Positions 25,934 through 34,606 of a stretch of 64,000 bases of DNA are shown here, one piece after another. The stretch lies in contig NZ_JMKT01000009.1 in assembly GCF_000686525.1 (NCBI RefSeq), positions 1-64,000 of the forward strand, given 5' to 3'. Under the pieces are notes generated by a model. The model was not told the DNA's origin, did not search any database, and saw only the letters and a program-made list of their open reading frames with translations. This DNA comes from Desulfonatronovibrio hydrogenovorans DSM 9292. Its GTDB lineage: Bacteria > Desulfobacterota > Desulfovibrionia > Desulfovibrionales > Desulfonatronovibrionaceae. Every line of letters starts with the position of its first letter. The first letter of the stretch is position 1. Made by a program: the position numbers and the translations under genes.

Positions 25934-26866
25934 ATGAGACGTAACACCGGAAATTTAAAGGCCTATCTGGCTCTGATCACAGCCATGTTTTTGTGGGGCA
26001 GTTCATATATTGCCCTGAAAATAGCTTTTATGGCCTTTGACCCCATGACTGCGATCTTCGGGAGGATGCTTTCAGCCGCACTGGTCCTGGCCCTGATTTT
26101 CCCAAGATTCCGGAGGGTCAGGAGGCAATCCGGAGACTTGAAGCTCCTTTTGCTCATGGGCTTTTTTGAGCCCTGTCTGTACTACATCTTCGAAGGATAT
26201 GCCCTGGTTTATACCAGCGCTTCCCAGGCCGGGATGGTCAGTGCCATGCTTCCGCTTATTGTGACCGTAAGTGCCTTTTACCTGCTTAAGGAGCGGGTAT
26301 GTACCAGGACCGTGGCGGGATTCATGCTGGCCGTGGCTGGCGGGATATGGATAAGCCTGTTCAGTGAAGTCACCCATGGTGCACCAAGGCCTGTTCTGGG
26401 CAATTTCCTGGAATTTCTGGCTATTTGCTGTGCAGCCGGTTATACCATCTGTGCCAAATATCTCAGTGCAAGATATAATCCTCTTTACCTGACCGCAGTT
26501 CAGTCATTTCTGGGAACTCTCTTCTTTTTTCCCTTGATGCTCATTTCCCCGGCCGGCATTCCGTCCGAATTTCCGGCTGCTCCCTCCTTAGCCGTCCTCT
26601 ATCTGGGAGTGGTGGTCACATTGGTGGCCTATACCTGCTATAATTACGGGGTCAGCAAGATTTCAGCGGGTCAGGCATCTTCTTTTATCAACTTTGTGCC
26701 GGTTTTCACCATATTACTGGGCTGGACCATTCTGGGTGAGAGGTTCAGTTCGATCCAGGTTGTGGGCGTGGTCATGGTTTTTGCCGGGGTGATACTCAGT
26801 CAGATTACAAGGGCCGGGACCAGAAAAGGTGATTTTGAGCGGATTGCCGGGATAAACAAGGCCTAA
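25934..26866 (+). CDS. EamA/DMT-superfamily transporter
   Basis: 310 aa with ten hydrophobic segments in two EamA repeats. The first repeat opens ALITAMFLWGSSYIALKIAF, the second ends ASSFINFVPVFTILLGWTILGERF, a typical EamA signature. Such proteins export amino acids or metabolites across the inner membrane; the substrate cannot be told. It stands alone between divergent ppaC and convergent umuC. Confidence 0.92.
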   Translation: MRRNTGNLKAYLALITAMFLWGSSYIALKIAFMAFDPMTAIFGRMLSAALVLALIFPRFRRVRRQSGDLKLLLLMGFFEPCLYYIFEGYALVYTSASQAGMVSAMLPLIVTVSAFYLLKERVCTRTVAGFMLAVAGGIWISLFSEVTHGAPRPVLGNFLEFLAICCAAGYTICAKYLSARYNPLYLTAVQSFLGTLFFFPLMLISPAGIPSEFPAAPSLAVLYLGVVVTLVAYTCYNYGVSKISAGQASSFINFVPVFTILLGWTILGERFSSIQVVGVVMVFAGVILSQITRAGTRKGDFERIAGINKA

Positions 26867-26884
26867 CTGCTCCGGTCTGAGGGT

Positions 26885-28159
26885 TCAGGCGATGACAACT
26901 GGCAGATCTTTCCAGGAAGTGGTGTAGGACGGTGTCACTGCCTGTCCCGGGGCCTTCCATTCTTTTTTTCTGCCTGCAGCGGCCGGATAAATGGTGTTGC
27001 TGCCCCAGCGGGCATTAATCCGGTCCATTGTCTCCATGACCTTGTCCTGCTTGCGGATCTCATCTCTGTCCGGCATGAAAAAGGAGAGCTGTCTCTGCCC
27101 CTGGGGTTCTATTCCGGACAGCATTACTCCGGCTTTTTTATAGGGGTAGCCTTTTTGATAAATTTTTCTGAGAACAGTCAGGGCCTGCCTGATCAGGGTG
27201 GGGGTGTGGGCAGTGGAGTACATCAGGCTGGCGGAACTGTGTCCAGAGTACTGGGGCAGGCTGGCCTGATGTTTGCTGGTGCGGATAAAGACCGTAAGTG
27301 TGGAACAGGCTGTTCTCTGGGAGCGGAGTTTTTCCGCTGCCCTGGCAACGAAGCAGGCCACAGCCTCTGACAGAGGTTCCAGGTCCGATACAGGTCGGCC
27401 AAATGACCTTGAACTGATGATTGTCTTGTTGGGCCTGGGTGCAACATGCAGGTCAAGGCAGGGAATCCCCTGGATTTCCATAAGGATCTCCAGGCCGGTC
27501 ACGCTCATTCGGTCCTTGACCCAGTCTCTGGAGAGCTTTGCGAACTGCCGGGCATTGCTGATGCCGTAGCTTCTGAGGAACAGGGCGCTTTTCCTGCCTA
27601 TTCCCCAGACATCCTGAATAGGGGTCTGCTCAAGGTAGTGATTAAGGCCGGGGCCATGGCTCAAATCCATGACTCCGCCATGTTCAGGGTGTTTTTTGGC
27701 GAACCGGTTGGCTATCTTGGCCAGGGTCTTTGTGGGTCCAATGCCTATGGAAACAGGAAGTCCGAGCCATTTGAGCATTTTTTGGCGGATTTCCCTGGAA
27801 TACTGTTCAGGCCCCTGGTTGATCCCTTTCAGATCAAGAAAAGCCTCATCAATGGAATAGACCTCCATGGACGGTGCCAGGCCGGAGAGAAGATTCATGG
27901 CCCGGCAGGACATGTCTCCATACAGGGGGTAGTTGGATGAAAGGACCTTGACTCCATGTTTTTCAAAAAAATCCCTGTACTTGAAAGCCGGGACACCCAT
28001 CCCCACCCCCAGGGCCTTGGCCTGATCCGATCTGGCGATTACACAGCCGTCATTGTTTGACAGGACCACCACGGGTATGTCCTCCAGACCGGGATTGAAA
28101 ACCCTTTCACAGGAGACATAAAAATTGTTGCAGTCCACCAGGGCGAATATTTTGGTCAT
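26885..28159 (-). CDS. umuC: Y-family DNA polymerase UmuC-like (Pol V catalytic subunit)
   Basis: 424 aa. N-terminal [18 protein letters not shown] (metal Asp), [20 protein letters not shown], and the catalytic SIDEAFLDL. Then the HhH region ([19 protein letters not shown]) and little-finger domain; the C-terminus is the DUF4113-like tail of UmuC. It copies past DNA lesions in the SOS response. No umuD-like gene is adjacent, and no LexA box was recognised upstream in the 160 bp before the next gene. Convergent with the DMT gene (18 bp apart). Confidence 0.93.
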   Translation of the reverse strand: MTKIFALVDCNNFYVSCERVFNPGLEDIPVVVLSNNDGCVIARSDQAKALGVGMGVPAFKYRDFFEKHGVKVLSSNYPLYGDMSCRAMNLLSGLAPSMEVYSIDEAFLDLKGINQGPEQYSREIRQKMLKWLGLPVSIGIGPTKTLAKIANRFAKKHPEHGGVMDLSHGPGLNHYLEQTPIQDVWGIGRKSALFLRSYGISNARQFAKLSRDWVKDRMSVTGLEILMEIQGIPCLDLHVAPRPNKTIISSRSFGRPVSDLEPLSEAVACFVARAAEKLRSQRTACSTLTVFIRTSKHQASLPQYSGHSSASLMYSTAHTPTLIRQALTVLRKIYQKGYPYKKAGVMLSGIEPQGQRQLSFFMPDRDEIRKQDKVMETMDRINARWGSNTIYPAAAGRKKEWKAPGQAVTPSYTTSWKDLPVVIA

Positions 28160-28319
28160 GACAAGCTGAGGTTCTTTTTTTTGCCAGGGAATGTCAAGAT
28201 GGACCAGCTGGAGAGAACCGGCTGAAACTAACCCTGCAGGACCGGACTTGATCTTTTAGATTCAAAATTCCATGATCTGGATGGGCAGGTCTGGAAATAT
28301 ATAAATAGGGAGGTTTGCA

Positions 28320-28643
28320 ATGGATGATACTGTTAAGGCCAGGAATGGAATTTTGACCAGGTTCTGGCTGGGCCGGACAGAATTATGGAAAGCCTTCTGG
28401 GTGCTGGGGTTATTGGTGCTGCTGTTGAAAATTCCGGGCATTTATGCCCTTGATCTTGATCCACCCCTGGCCTGGTGGTATGGATATGTAGTGATTATTG
28501 CAGGAGCCCAGGTATTCTGGATCGTTTCGGTCTGGAGATGCGCAGCCAATGCCTCCATGAAACTGTGGACCTTCCTGGCCAGAGGGGTGGCGTCCCTGGT
28601 GGGGATCAATCTGGGATTGAGCCTTATTCTGCTGTTTACATGA
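28320..28643 (+). CDS. Small inner-membrane protein, unknown function
   Basis: 107 aa. A short N-terminal cytoplasmic stretch then three hydrophobic segments at about 22-40, 50-70 and 82-105. The first is preceded by LTRFWLGRTELWKAFWVLG, resembling small DUF805-like membrane proteins, but the match is loose. A GGGAGG ribosome site precedes the start. It ends 13 bp before the J-domain gene, so the two are likely co-transcribed. Confidence 0.65.
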   Translation: MDDTVKARNGILTRFWLGRTELWKAFWVLGLLVLLLKIPGIYALDLDPPLAWWYGYVVIIAGAQVFWIVSVWRCAANASMKLWTFLARGVASLVGINLGLSLILLFT

Positions 28644-28656
28644 TCTGGAGAACCGG

Positions 28657-29679
28657 ATGTATCTTGCCCAGAAAGTTATAAGCGGTGAAAGACACTATTT
28701 TATCCGTGAATCAGTCCATCGGGACGGGGTGTATGTTTCCAGGGAGCTGATGAGCCTTGGGACGGACCCGTCAGGTTATCTTGTTTATCCCGGAGGAAGA
28801 AGTTTTTATATCCATGAGCAGGTGGAGGAGTGCCTGGCCCGGTCCGGAGCTGATCCGGACTATGATGAACTGGAGGAACTTTTCTGGCCGTTTGTCAGGC
28901 CGGATATCAGACACTCCATCCAGGGTTTCAGAAGCAGGGGCAGAAAACGGTTTTCCGAGTTGACCAGGCAGGAGGAGGACTTTATTGCCAACCACCTGCA
29001 CCCGGTGGACAGAAGACGTTACAACTATCTTCGTACAGGCGAGCTGGACCAGTCAAAGCAGGCCGCCATTTCTTACAAGTTTTACAGGAGTCTTGCCTTT
29101 AAATCCAGGGATGAGCTTGAGCACAGGTTCATGGACATGGAAAAAGAATTGGAACCAGATGAATTCAGCCTTTATGTTTATTCTTTCTTATATCTGCGCA
29201 GACATTTCTCCGAGATCATTGCCGGGAAAATGCCTCAGGGCCTGGACCCAGAAAAGCTGGACCGGCTGTTCCTGGAGGAATTATGCGGACTGAACAGGGA
29301 TGACCTGTTCTGGAAGGGAGCTGGAAAACCTGAAGATCTCCATCCATATCTGCTTCGTTATGTGATCATGTTCTTTGATCATCCCCTGGGCTCGGAAAGC
29401 TTCATGCAGGACCATCTGCGGGATTTTTTTGCCAGGACCAGGAGAAGGTTTGGAGATTTTCCAGTTAAAAAGCCAGATCTCAGCCCGGATGAGGCAGGCA
29501 GGATCATGGGTATTTCATCAGCCATTCTCAGTTCCATGAGCCAGAGGGAGCTGACCAGGATATACAGGGGGCTGGCCATGAAAATGCATCCGGACAGGGG
29601 CGGTGATCATGACCAGTTCATCAGGCTGACTCAGGCCTACAAAATGCTTTTGAGTAAAAAGACCACAGGAGGCATTTAG
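28657..29679 (+). CDS. Protein with C-terminal J domain (DnaJ-like)
   Basis: 340 aa. Residues 1-270 have no recognised fold; they are charged and helical (for example FSELTRQEEDFIANHLHPVD). The last 55 residues are a J domain: SQRELTRIYRGLAMKMHPDRGGDHDQFIRLTQAYKML, with the HPD tripeptide that stimulates Hsp70 ATPase. J domains usually lie at the N-terminus, so the order is reversed, as in a few DnaJ-like adaptors. Likely a DnaK co-chaperone for a specific client (inference). Confidence 0.8.
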   Translation: MYLAQKVISGERHYFIRESVHRDGVYVSRELMSLGTDPSGYLVYPGGRSFYIHEQVEECLARSGADPDYDELEELFWPFVRPDIRHSIQGFRSRGRKRFSELTRQEEDFIANHLHPVDRRRYNYLRTGELDQSKQAAISYKFYRSLAFKSRDELEHRFMDMEKELEPDEFSLYVYSFLYLRRHFSEIIAGKMPQGLDPEKLDRLFLEELCGLNRDDLFWKGAGKPEDLHPYLLRYVIMFFDHPLGSESFMQDHLRDFFARTRRRFGDFPVKKPDLSPDEAGRIMGISSAILSSMSQRELTRIYRGLAMKMHPDRGGDHDQFIRLTQAYKMLLSKKTTGGI

Positions 29680-29816
29680 CCTTTTTCGCCATTGCCAGGT
29701 CCAAAGGAGCAGGATTCTTTAATTTTCTTGATTTGCGGATCCTGACCGGTCAGCTGGTCCGGCTCCAAATAATTCCAAACCTGTACTGCCCGGCAAGTGC
29801 TAAGTGCCTGTTTTTC

Positions 29817-31187
29817 TCAGGTAACCACAATTTTACAGATCCCGGTGGAGCAGGCCCGGATGGAGCCGAAGCAGTTCTCCACCTGATCAAAACCCAGCCT
29901 TTTCAGGATCGAGGCAGCAATGACAGCCCGCTGTCCACTGCCGCAAAAGCAGGTCAAAGGCCGCTCAGCTCCAATCTCCCTGAATCTTTTTTCAAGATCG
30001 CCCAGGAACATGTGCTGGGCTCCGGGCAGGTGCCCCTGGTCAAACTCCTTTTGGGTCCTGACATCCAGGAGAGTGAATTTTTCATTGCTGCTGATCCTTT
30101 TCTGAACCTCCTTGGCATGCACGGCCCGGATGCTTTGGAAGGGTTTTCCCAGGACTTCCCATGCATGGAGACCCTGATCCAGATAGCCCGTTATCCGGTC
30201 GAACCCGATCCTGGCCAGATAACGCAAGGCTGGATCCAGACGGTTTCTGGAGGAGACAATTAGGCCGATATCCTTTTTATAGGAGAGAAACCACCCGGCG
30301 TACAAGGGAATCATGTCCAGAGGGATGGAAAGGCTTCCTGGGATGTGAACCCCGGCAAAGGCCTGGGCGCTTCTTGTGTCCAGAATCAGCATCCCCTGAC
30401 TGGCTCTGTCCTCAAACTCGTCCGCATCCATGGGTTGAGGGAGATTAATGCAGCCAAGGGCAGGTGGACCGTTCAGGTTGAACTCTTCCATTTTAGAGAA
30501 GTAAGGGGGAAGGGTGTGTTTTTCCCTGGTCTTGATCCTGATGAATTCATCCCGGTCCATTCCCTTGAGCATTGGATTGGTGCGCTTTTCAAAACCCAGG
30601 GTTGAAAATTCGCGCTGGGCCATGCCTGAGCCGCAGACTGACCCTGCTCCGTGGGCCGGGTAAAGAATGACCTGATCTCCCAGGGGTAGAATTTTTTGGA
30701 AGATACTGTTGTAAAGCAGACCGGCCATCTTTTCTTCCTGCCCTGGAAAGAAGTCTGTCCTCCCTACATCGCCGATGAAGAGAGCGTCACCTGTGAATAC
30801 CCCTACCGGGTCATTGCCAAAGCCGGCATCAGACAGGACCATGGAAATGCTTTCAGGGGTGTGTCCGGGTGTTTCCAGGGTCTTCAGACGGATGTCCCCA
30901 AGTTCAAATTCATCTCCTTCACGGGTTGTCCGGCCATAGGTAAAGGGTAGTCCTGCTCCGTGATAGATTTCTGCCCTGGTCAGCATGGACAGTTCCTTTG
31001 ATCCCACCACATAGTCCTCGTTGCGATGAGTTTCAAAGATATGGGTTATTCTGCAGCCGTGTTCACCGGCGATTTTCAGGTAAACCCGGCAGTCCCGCCT
31101 GGGATCAATGACTGCTGCCCGGCCCTTGTGGCCGATGATGTACGAGAGATGGGAAAGTCCCTGGGACTTTATCTTTTTTAAAAACAT
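29817..31187 (-). CDS. Persulfide-dioxygenase-like MBL protein with two rhodanese domains
   Basis: 456 aa. Residues 1-235 are a metallo-beta-lactamase fold of the ETHE1 type: THRNEDYV (54-60), TPGHTPES (His109), FTGDALFIGDVGRTDFFPG (Asp134) and YPAHGAGS (His179). ETHE1's single iron uses the counterparts of H54, H109 and D134, all kept, while the second-site residues of HxHxDH are N56 and Y59. Residues about 255-345 are a rhodanese domain lacking the Cys; about 365-450 are an active-looking one with Cys415 in CFCGSGQRA. Start at 31187 has GAGG. Likely sulfane-sulfur oxidation or transfer. Confidence 0.88.
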   Translation of the reverse strand: MFLKKIKSQGLSHLSYIIGHKGRAAVIDPRRDCRVYLKIAGEHGCRITHIFETHRNEDYVVGSKELSMLTRAEIYHGAGLPFTYGRTTREGDEFELGDIRLKTLETPGHTPESISMVLSDAGFGNDPVGVFTGDALFIGDVGRTDFFPGQEEKMAGLLYNSIFQKILPLGDQVILYPAHGAGSVCGSGMAQREFSTLGFEKRTNPMLKGMDRDEFIRIKTREKHTLPPYFSKMEEFNLNGPPALGCINLPQPMDADEFEDRASQGMLILDTRSAQAFAGVHIPGSLSIPLDMIPLYAGWFLSYKKDIGLIVSSRNRLDPALRYLARIGFDRITGYLDQGLHAWEVLGKPFQSIRAVHAKEVQKRISSNEKFTLLDVRTQKEFDQGHLPGAQHMFLGDLEKRFREIGAERPLTCFCGSGQRAVIAASILKRLGFDQVENCFGSIRACSTGICKIVVT

Positions 31188-31209
31188 GGTTGCCTCGAGT
31201 TCCAGATTT

Positions 31210-31617
31210 TTATCTGGTTTTTTTGACCGGACCGGGCTTTTCACTGGTCTTTTTGGCAGTTTTCGGGGAATGGGCCGGTTTAGGGACCAGCTTGATCTGG
31301 GGCACCAGGATTTTGCTGACAAAGAGAACCTCATCAACATCCTGAAGTTCTTCCCATCCCGGATTCTGCTGGTCAAAGCTGTCCGGAGCAGGGGTCAGGG
31401 TGCCGTCCTTTTTTTTGAATAGATACATCTTAACTCTCCTTGTTTTAAATCCAGTCATGATTTTGATTACAAAACCCTGTTCAATATATCGATCAATCTC
31501 CTCGTCCGAGAACAGGTCGCATGGAAACTTTGGGCAGGCCCTGATACACCGGGCAGGGGTTGTGTAATAGCTGCCCGATATTTTGTGCTGGGCCGGGCAA
31601 TAGATATTTCGGTACAT
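31210..31617 (-). CDS. Uncharacterised small protein with N-terminal cysteine cluster
   Basis: 135 aa. The first 35 residues hold five cysteines (YCPAQ, ARCIRACPKFPC), compatible with a metal site. The middle is a compact beta-rich section (FVIKIMTGFKTRRVKMYLF), and the C-terminal 30 residues are a Pro/Lys-rich tail. Not recognised. It lies 22 bp upstream of the persulfide-dioxygenase/rhodanese gene and 4 bp after a coiled-coil gene, so the three probably share a transcript. Confidence 0.6.
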   Translation of the reverse strand: MYRNIYCPAQHKISGSYYTTPARCIRACPKFPCDLFSDEEIDRYIEQGFVIKIMTGFKTRRVKMYLFKKKDGTLTPAPDSFDQQNPGWEELQDVDEVLFVSKILVPQIKLVPKPAHSPKTAKKTSEKPGPVKKTR

Positions 31618-31621
31618 TCAG

Positions 31622-32944
31622 TTATTCACCCACCAGAACCTCGATTTCTGCTTCCTGAATGGTGACCCCATTGTGCCGGATAAGCGGCCTGATAACCCTG
31701 GACACGACCTGTTCCCCAGGCATGAGTTCATGGGTCAGGAAAAATTCTGCCTTGGCCTCCATGTCTTCCTGGTAGGGTTTATTTTCCAGATCAATAAGCT
31801 CATAGCCTTTTTCCTTAAAGAGCTTCCAGAGTCTTTGAATGGCTGTCTTTAATTCTTCGACAGCCGGACCATCTTTGGTCAGCTCTTTTTTTCTGCGGGA
31901 TATTCTGTATATTTCCTCTCCCAGGACAATGGCCAGGGTGTGGTCTGGCCTGGTTTCGGGGCCAGGTCCGGGCCGGTCCGGATCAGGATCCTGATCCGGA
32001 AGCAGTACGGTCTGCTTTTCCAGCAGGTTGACAAGTTTTGAATCCAGCATTGCTGACTGCTCTTCAAGTCTTTCAGTGAGGGACCGGCTGTTTTCCTGAA
32101 CCAGCTGCTGGATTTTCCCGGATTTAAGTCTGGCTGCAAGGCCCAAGACAAGGGCAGCCAGCCCCAGGGCCAGTGCTCCCAGGGCAGCGGCTCCAGCCTG
32201 AACTTCCCGTTTTTCCAGACGTTGCCCAAGTTCAGATACCCCTGACTCAGTCTGGAGCATTTTTTCAGCCAGCCCCTGGTCTGTGTAGGTTATTCTTTCA
32301 GCCAAAACGGAAAGCTCTTTTTTTAAAGATTCTTCAAAATCTGAAAAATCAGTTTGGTATTCCTGGAAACGCTGATCCACCGACGCAGCCAGGCTGCTTA
32401 TTTCAGATTCCAGGGCAGCTTTTTTTTGGGAAAGACCGGCTACAGCATCTTCAGTCTGTTCCAGCCGGTCCATCCTAGCAGCCTGTTCAGCCAGGGTGTT
32501 TTCAAGGGAGGCCATTTGAGGCCGGGTTTCCTGCCAGTCCTGGACATGATCAGCCATGGCCTGTTCAATGCTGGAAAGTTCTGAATTTATGAGCCTCATA
32601 TCTTCTTCAAAATTTTTCAGTCTGGTTTCCAGGGAACCAATGAGTTCATTAAGGATTTCAATATGTTTTTTTAAGGAGTCCTGGTCTCTGGAAGTTTCCG
32701 AGCGAACAGCGGATATATTCTGGGCCAGCTCCTGTCTGACTGTCCTTATTTCATCTTCCAGGTTGATGATCCGGGAGGCCTGCTGGTCGCGCAGAGTGGA
32801 CTCCCGCTGCGAGATTTCATCGATCTTGCGGCTCAGCTCCAGTATTTCTGCTGACAGGGGGGCGAGTTCATCCGCTTTAACCGGGCTGGCTGTAAAACTG
32901 CCCAAGAGGATCAAGACGGATATGAAGCAGGCTGATTTTTTCAT
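31622..32944 (-). CDS. Exported coiled-coil membrane protein
   Basis: 440 aa from the ATG at 32944, which has GGAG upstream and opens a clean signal peptide (MKKSACFISVLILLGSFTA, cut after VKA). Residues about 30-220 are coiled coil with many Glu/Gln/Leu heptads. A hydrophobic Ala/Leu-rich segment at about 245-268 is a membrane anchor. After a Pro/Asp-rich linker the C-terminus has a small folded domain. Orientation and function are unknown; an envelope-spanning tether is possible. Confidence 0.65.
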   Translation of the reverse strand: MKKSACFISVLILLGSFTASPVKADELAPLSAEILELSRKIDEISQRESTLRDQQASRIINLEDEIRTVRQELAQNISAVRSETSRDQDSLKKHIEILNELIGSLETRLKNFEEDMRLINSELSSIEQAMADHVQDWQETRPQMASLENTLAEQAARMDRLEQTEDAVAGLSQKKAALESEISSLAASVDQRFQEYQTDFSDFEESLKKELSVLAERITYTDQGLAEKMLQTESGVSELGQRLEKREVQAGAAALGALALGLAALVLGLAARLKSGKIQQLVQENSRSLTERLEEQSAMLDSKLVNLLEKQTVLLPDQDPDPDRPGPGPETRPDHTLAIVLGEEIYRISRRKKELTKDGPAVEELKTAIQRLWKLFKEKGYELIDLENKPYQEDMEAKAEFFLTHELMPGEQVVSRVIRPLIRHNGVTIQEAEIEVLVGE

Positions 32945-33157
32945 AAGTACTCCAGATATGGAGCCAGGCTGGATGGCTTTCTGTGTACGGTTCAGCATGA
33001 AGTCCATAGTTGGCCCGGCTTTGGCTTGTTGGAATTAGAAAATCATGTTTATGGATCTGATGGATTGATCAAGTCCAATTCAGGGCCTTTTATGACAGGG
33101 AGCAACAGCTTGGTCCAGAAGGATTATTTTGAAAGCTTATTCAAGGCTTGCACGTGT

Positions 33158-34354
33158 TCATCCTGATTCCGGATTAACCCTGATTCCCGGTCTGATCCGG
33201 TCTCCAGGGTGGGTGATGATCAGCTCACCAGGTTCAAGACCTTCCAGGATCTGGGTATTCAGCCCGCTGCGCCTGCCGGGAACAACCTGTCGGAGCCCGG
33301 CGCGTTCTCCCTGGACAACAAATACATGCCAGTTGTTGTCCAGGCGGAAAAGGGAGCTGGTGGGAATGAATGTGGTCTGGTCGTCTTCCCAGAGGATGAA
33401 TTTGGCTTCCACCCGGTAGCCGTGCCCCAGACCCAGCCATTCATCCCTGGCCGAGGTAATCTCCACAAGAACGGGAACCCGCTGCTCGTCAACCCCCAAG
33501 GCTGACACCTTTTTAAATCCGGCTGGTTCCACCAGGCGTACCTTTCCTTCAAGATCACCTGGTCCGCCCCAGTGCTCAAGGATCACCCGCATGCCGGGAC
33601 GAACCCGGACAGCATGTATGGACAAAAGGTCAACCTGAACTTCGAGTTCGTCCAGCCTTCCCATTTCCAGAATAAATTCTCCGGCATGGATTACACCTTC
33701 CTGGTATCGCTCCCTGTTCAGAATCACAGCATTAACCGGTGACTTGACAGTCAGGAGCTGGTTTTCCCCGGACCTGGCCCCACTGGCAACTTCCAGGGCT
33801 GCCCTGGCATTTTCCATCTCATAGCCGGCAGCCTGAACATTGGCCTGGGCTGCATCTTGAGCTGAAATGCTCCGGTCCAGATCATTCCGGACCCGATCCA
33901 GGGTGGCCAGGGAGATGACACCCTGCTCATAAAGTCTGGCATGGCGTTCCAGCTCTTTTCGGGCAAGGCTGGTGCCATGTTCAAGGTTTTCATGTTCAGC
34001 CTTGGCAGCCATGAATCTGGCCCTGGCAGCTTCGAGGTTTTCCCTGGCCTGATCCCGGGCCCTCCTGTCCAGGGCCGGAGCTGGCAGGGATTCCATGGCC
34101 AGGAGGGTATCCCCGGCAGCCACCACATCCCCAGGTTCAAGGGTTATCCTGTGCAGGTATCCGCTGATGGGGGCGGATATGGCATGGGTGAACCTGAGTG
34201 AGGTAAACCCTTCATCCTCAACGTATTCGGCAAAATAGCCCAGCTGGACCCGGTCGACATTGACCGGAACAGGAGAAGGCAGGACCGCAACAACCAGAAG
34301 GCTGATCATGACTGCGCCAGCCAGGAAAAGGAATATTTTCTTTTTTATGCTCAT
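33158..34354 (-). CDS. HlyD-family membrane-fusion (periplasmic adaptor) protein
   Basis: 398 aa. N-terminal membrane anchor (about 5-25), then a biotinyl-lipoyl half (SAPISGYLHRITLEPGDVVAAGDTLLAMES), a coiled-coil hairpin at about 90-190, the second lipoyl half (TVKSPVNAVILNRERYQEG), and a beta-barrel. It links an inner-membrane pump to the outer membrane. It is last in a leftward operon after an ABC ATPase and permease. The start is the ATG at 34354; no outer-membrane TolC gene is nearby. Confidence 0.9.
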   Translation of the reverse strand: MSIKKKIFLFLAGAVMISLLVVAVLPSPVPVNVDRVQLGYFAEYVEDEGFTSLRFTHAISAPISGYLHRITLEPGDVVAAGDTLLAMESLPAPALDRRARDQARENLEAARARFMAAKAEHENLEHGTSLARKELERHARLYEQGVISLATLDRVRNDLDRSISAQDAAQANVQAAGYEMENARAALEVASGARSGENQLLTVKSPVNAVILNRERYQEGVIHAGEFILEMGRLDELEVQVDLLSIHAVRVRPGMRVILEHWGGPGDLEGKVRLVEPAGFKKVSALGVDEQRVPVLVEITSARDEWLGLGHGYRVEAKFILWEDDQTTFIPTSSLFRLDNNWHVFVVQGERAGLRQVVPGRRSGLNTQILEGLEPGELIITHPGDRIRPGIRVNPESG

Positions 34355-34448
34355 GTGCTGCTCTGATATCAAAAAAAGGTGTCGGATTCCAATGTCATTT
34401 TCCTGCCATAACAGCGGGTCAAGGTTGCTTAAATTGTAAGTTCATCCT

Positions 34449-34584
34449 TAACTTGAGCGATTTTTCTTGGTGATTGCGAACAAAGCGAACCAATCTAAGT
34501 TAGCTGTCCATGAGATTGCCACTCACCCTCCGGGTGCTCACAATGACAGTGAGACCGGGAAGTTATATTAAAAATCGCTTAGTT
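34449..34584. repeat. MITE/REP-like element with imperfect terminal inverted repeats
   Basis: AACTTGAGCGATTTTT near 34450-34465 is inverted as AAAAATCGCTTAGTT at 34570-34584. Inside are GATTGCGAACAAAGCGAACC and GAGATTGCC with an inner hairpin CACCCTCCGGGTG, ending CTCACAATGACAGTG. This composition resembles short dispersed repeats seen in other genomes. It lies between the HlyD and permease genes of one operon. Copy number cannot be checked here. Confidence 0.55.
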
Positions 34585-34606
34585 CAGGTTTAGAGCATAG
34601 TGGTGC

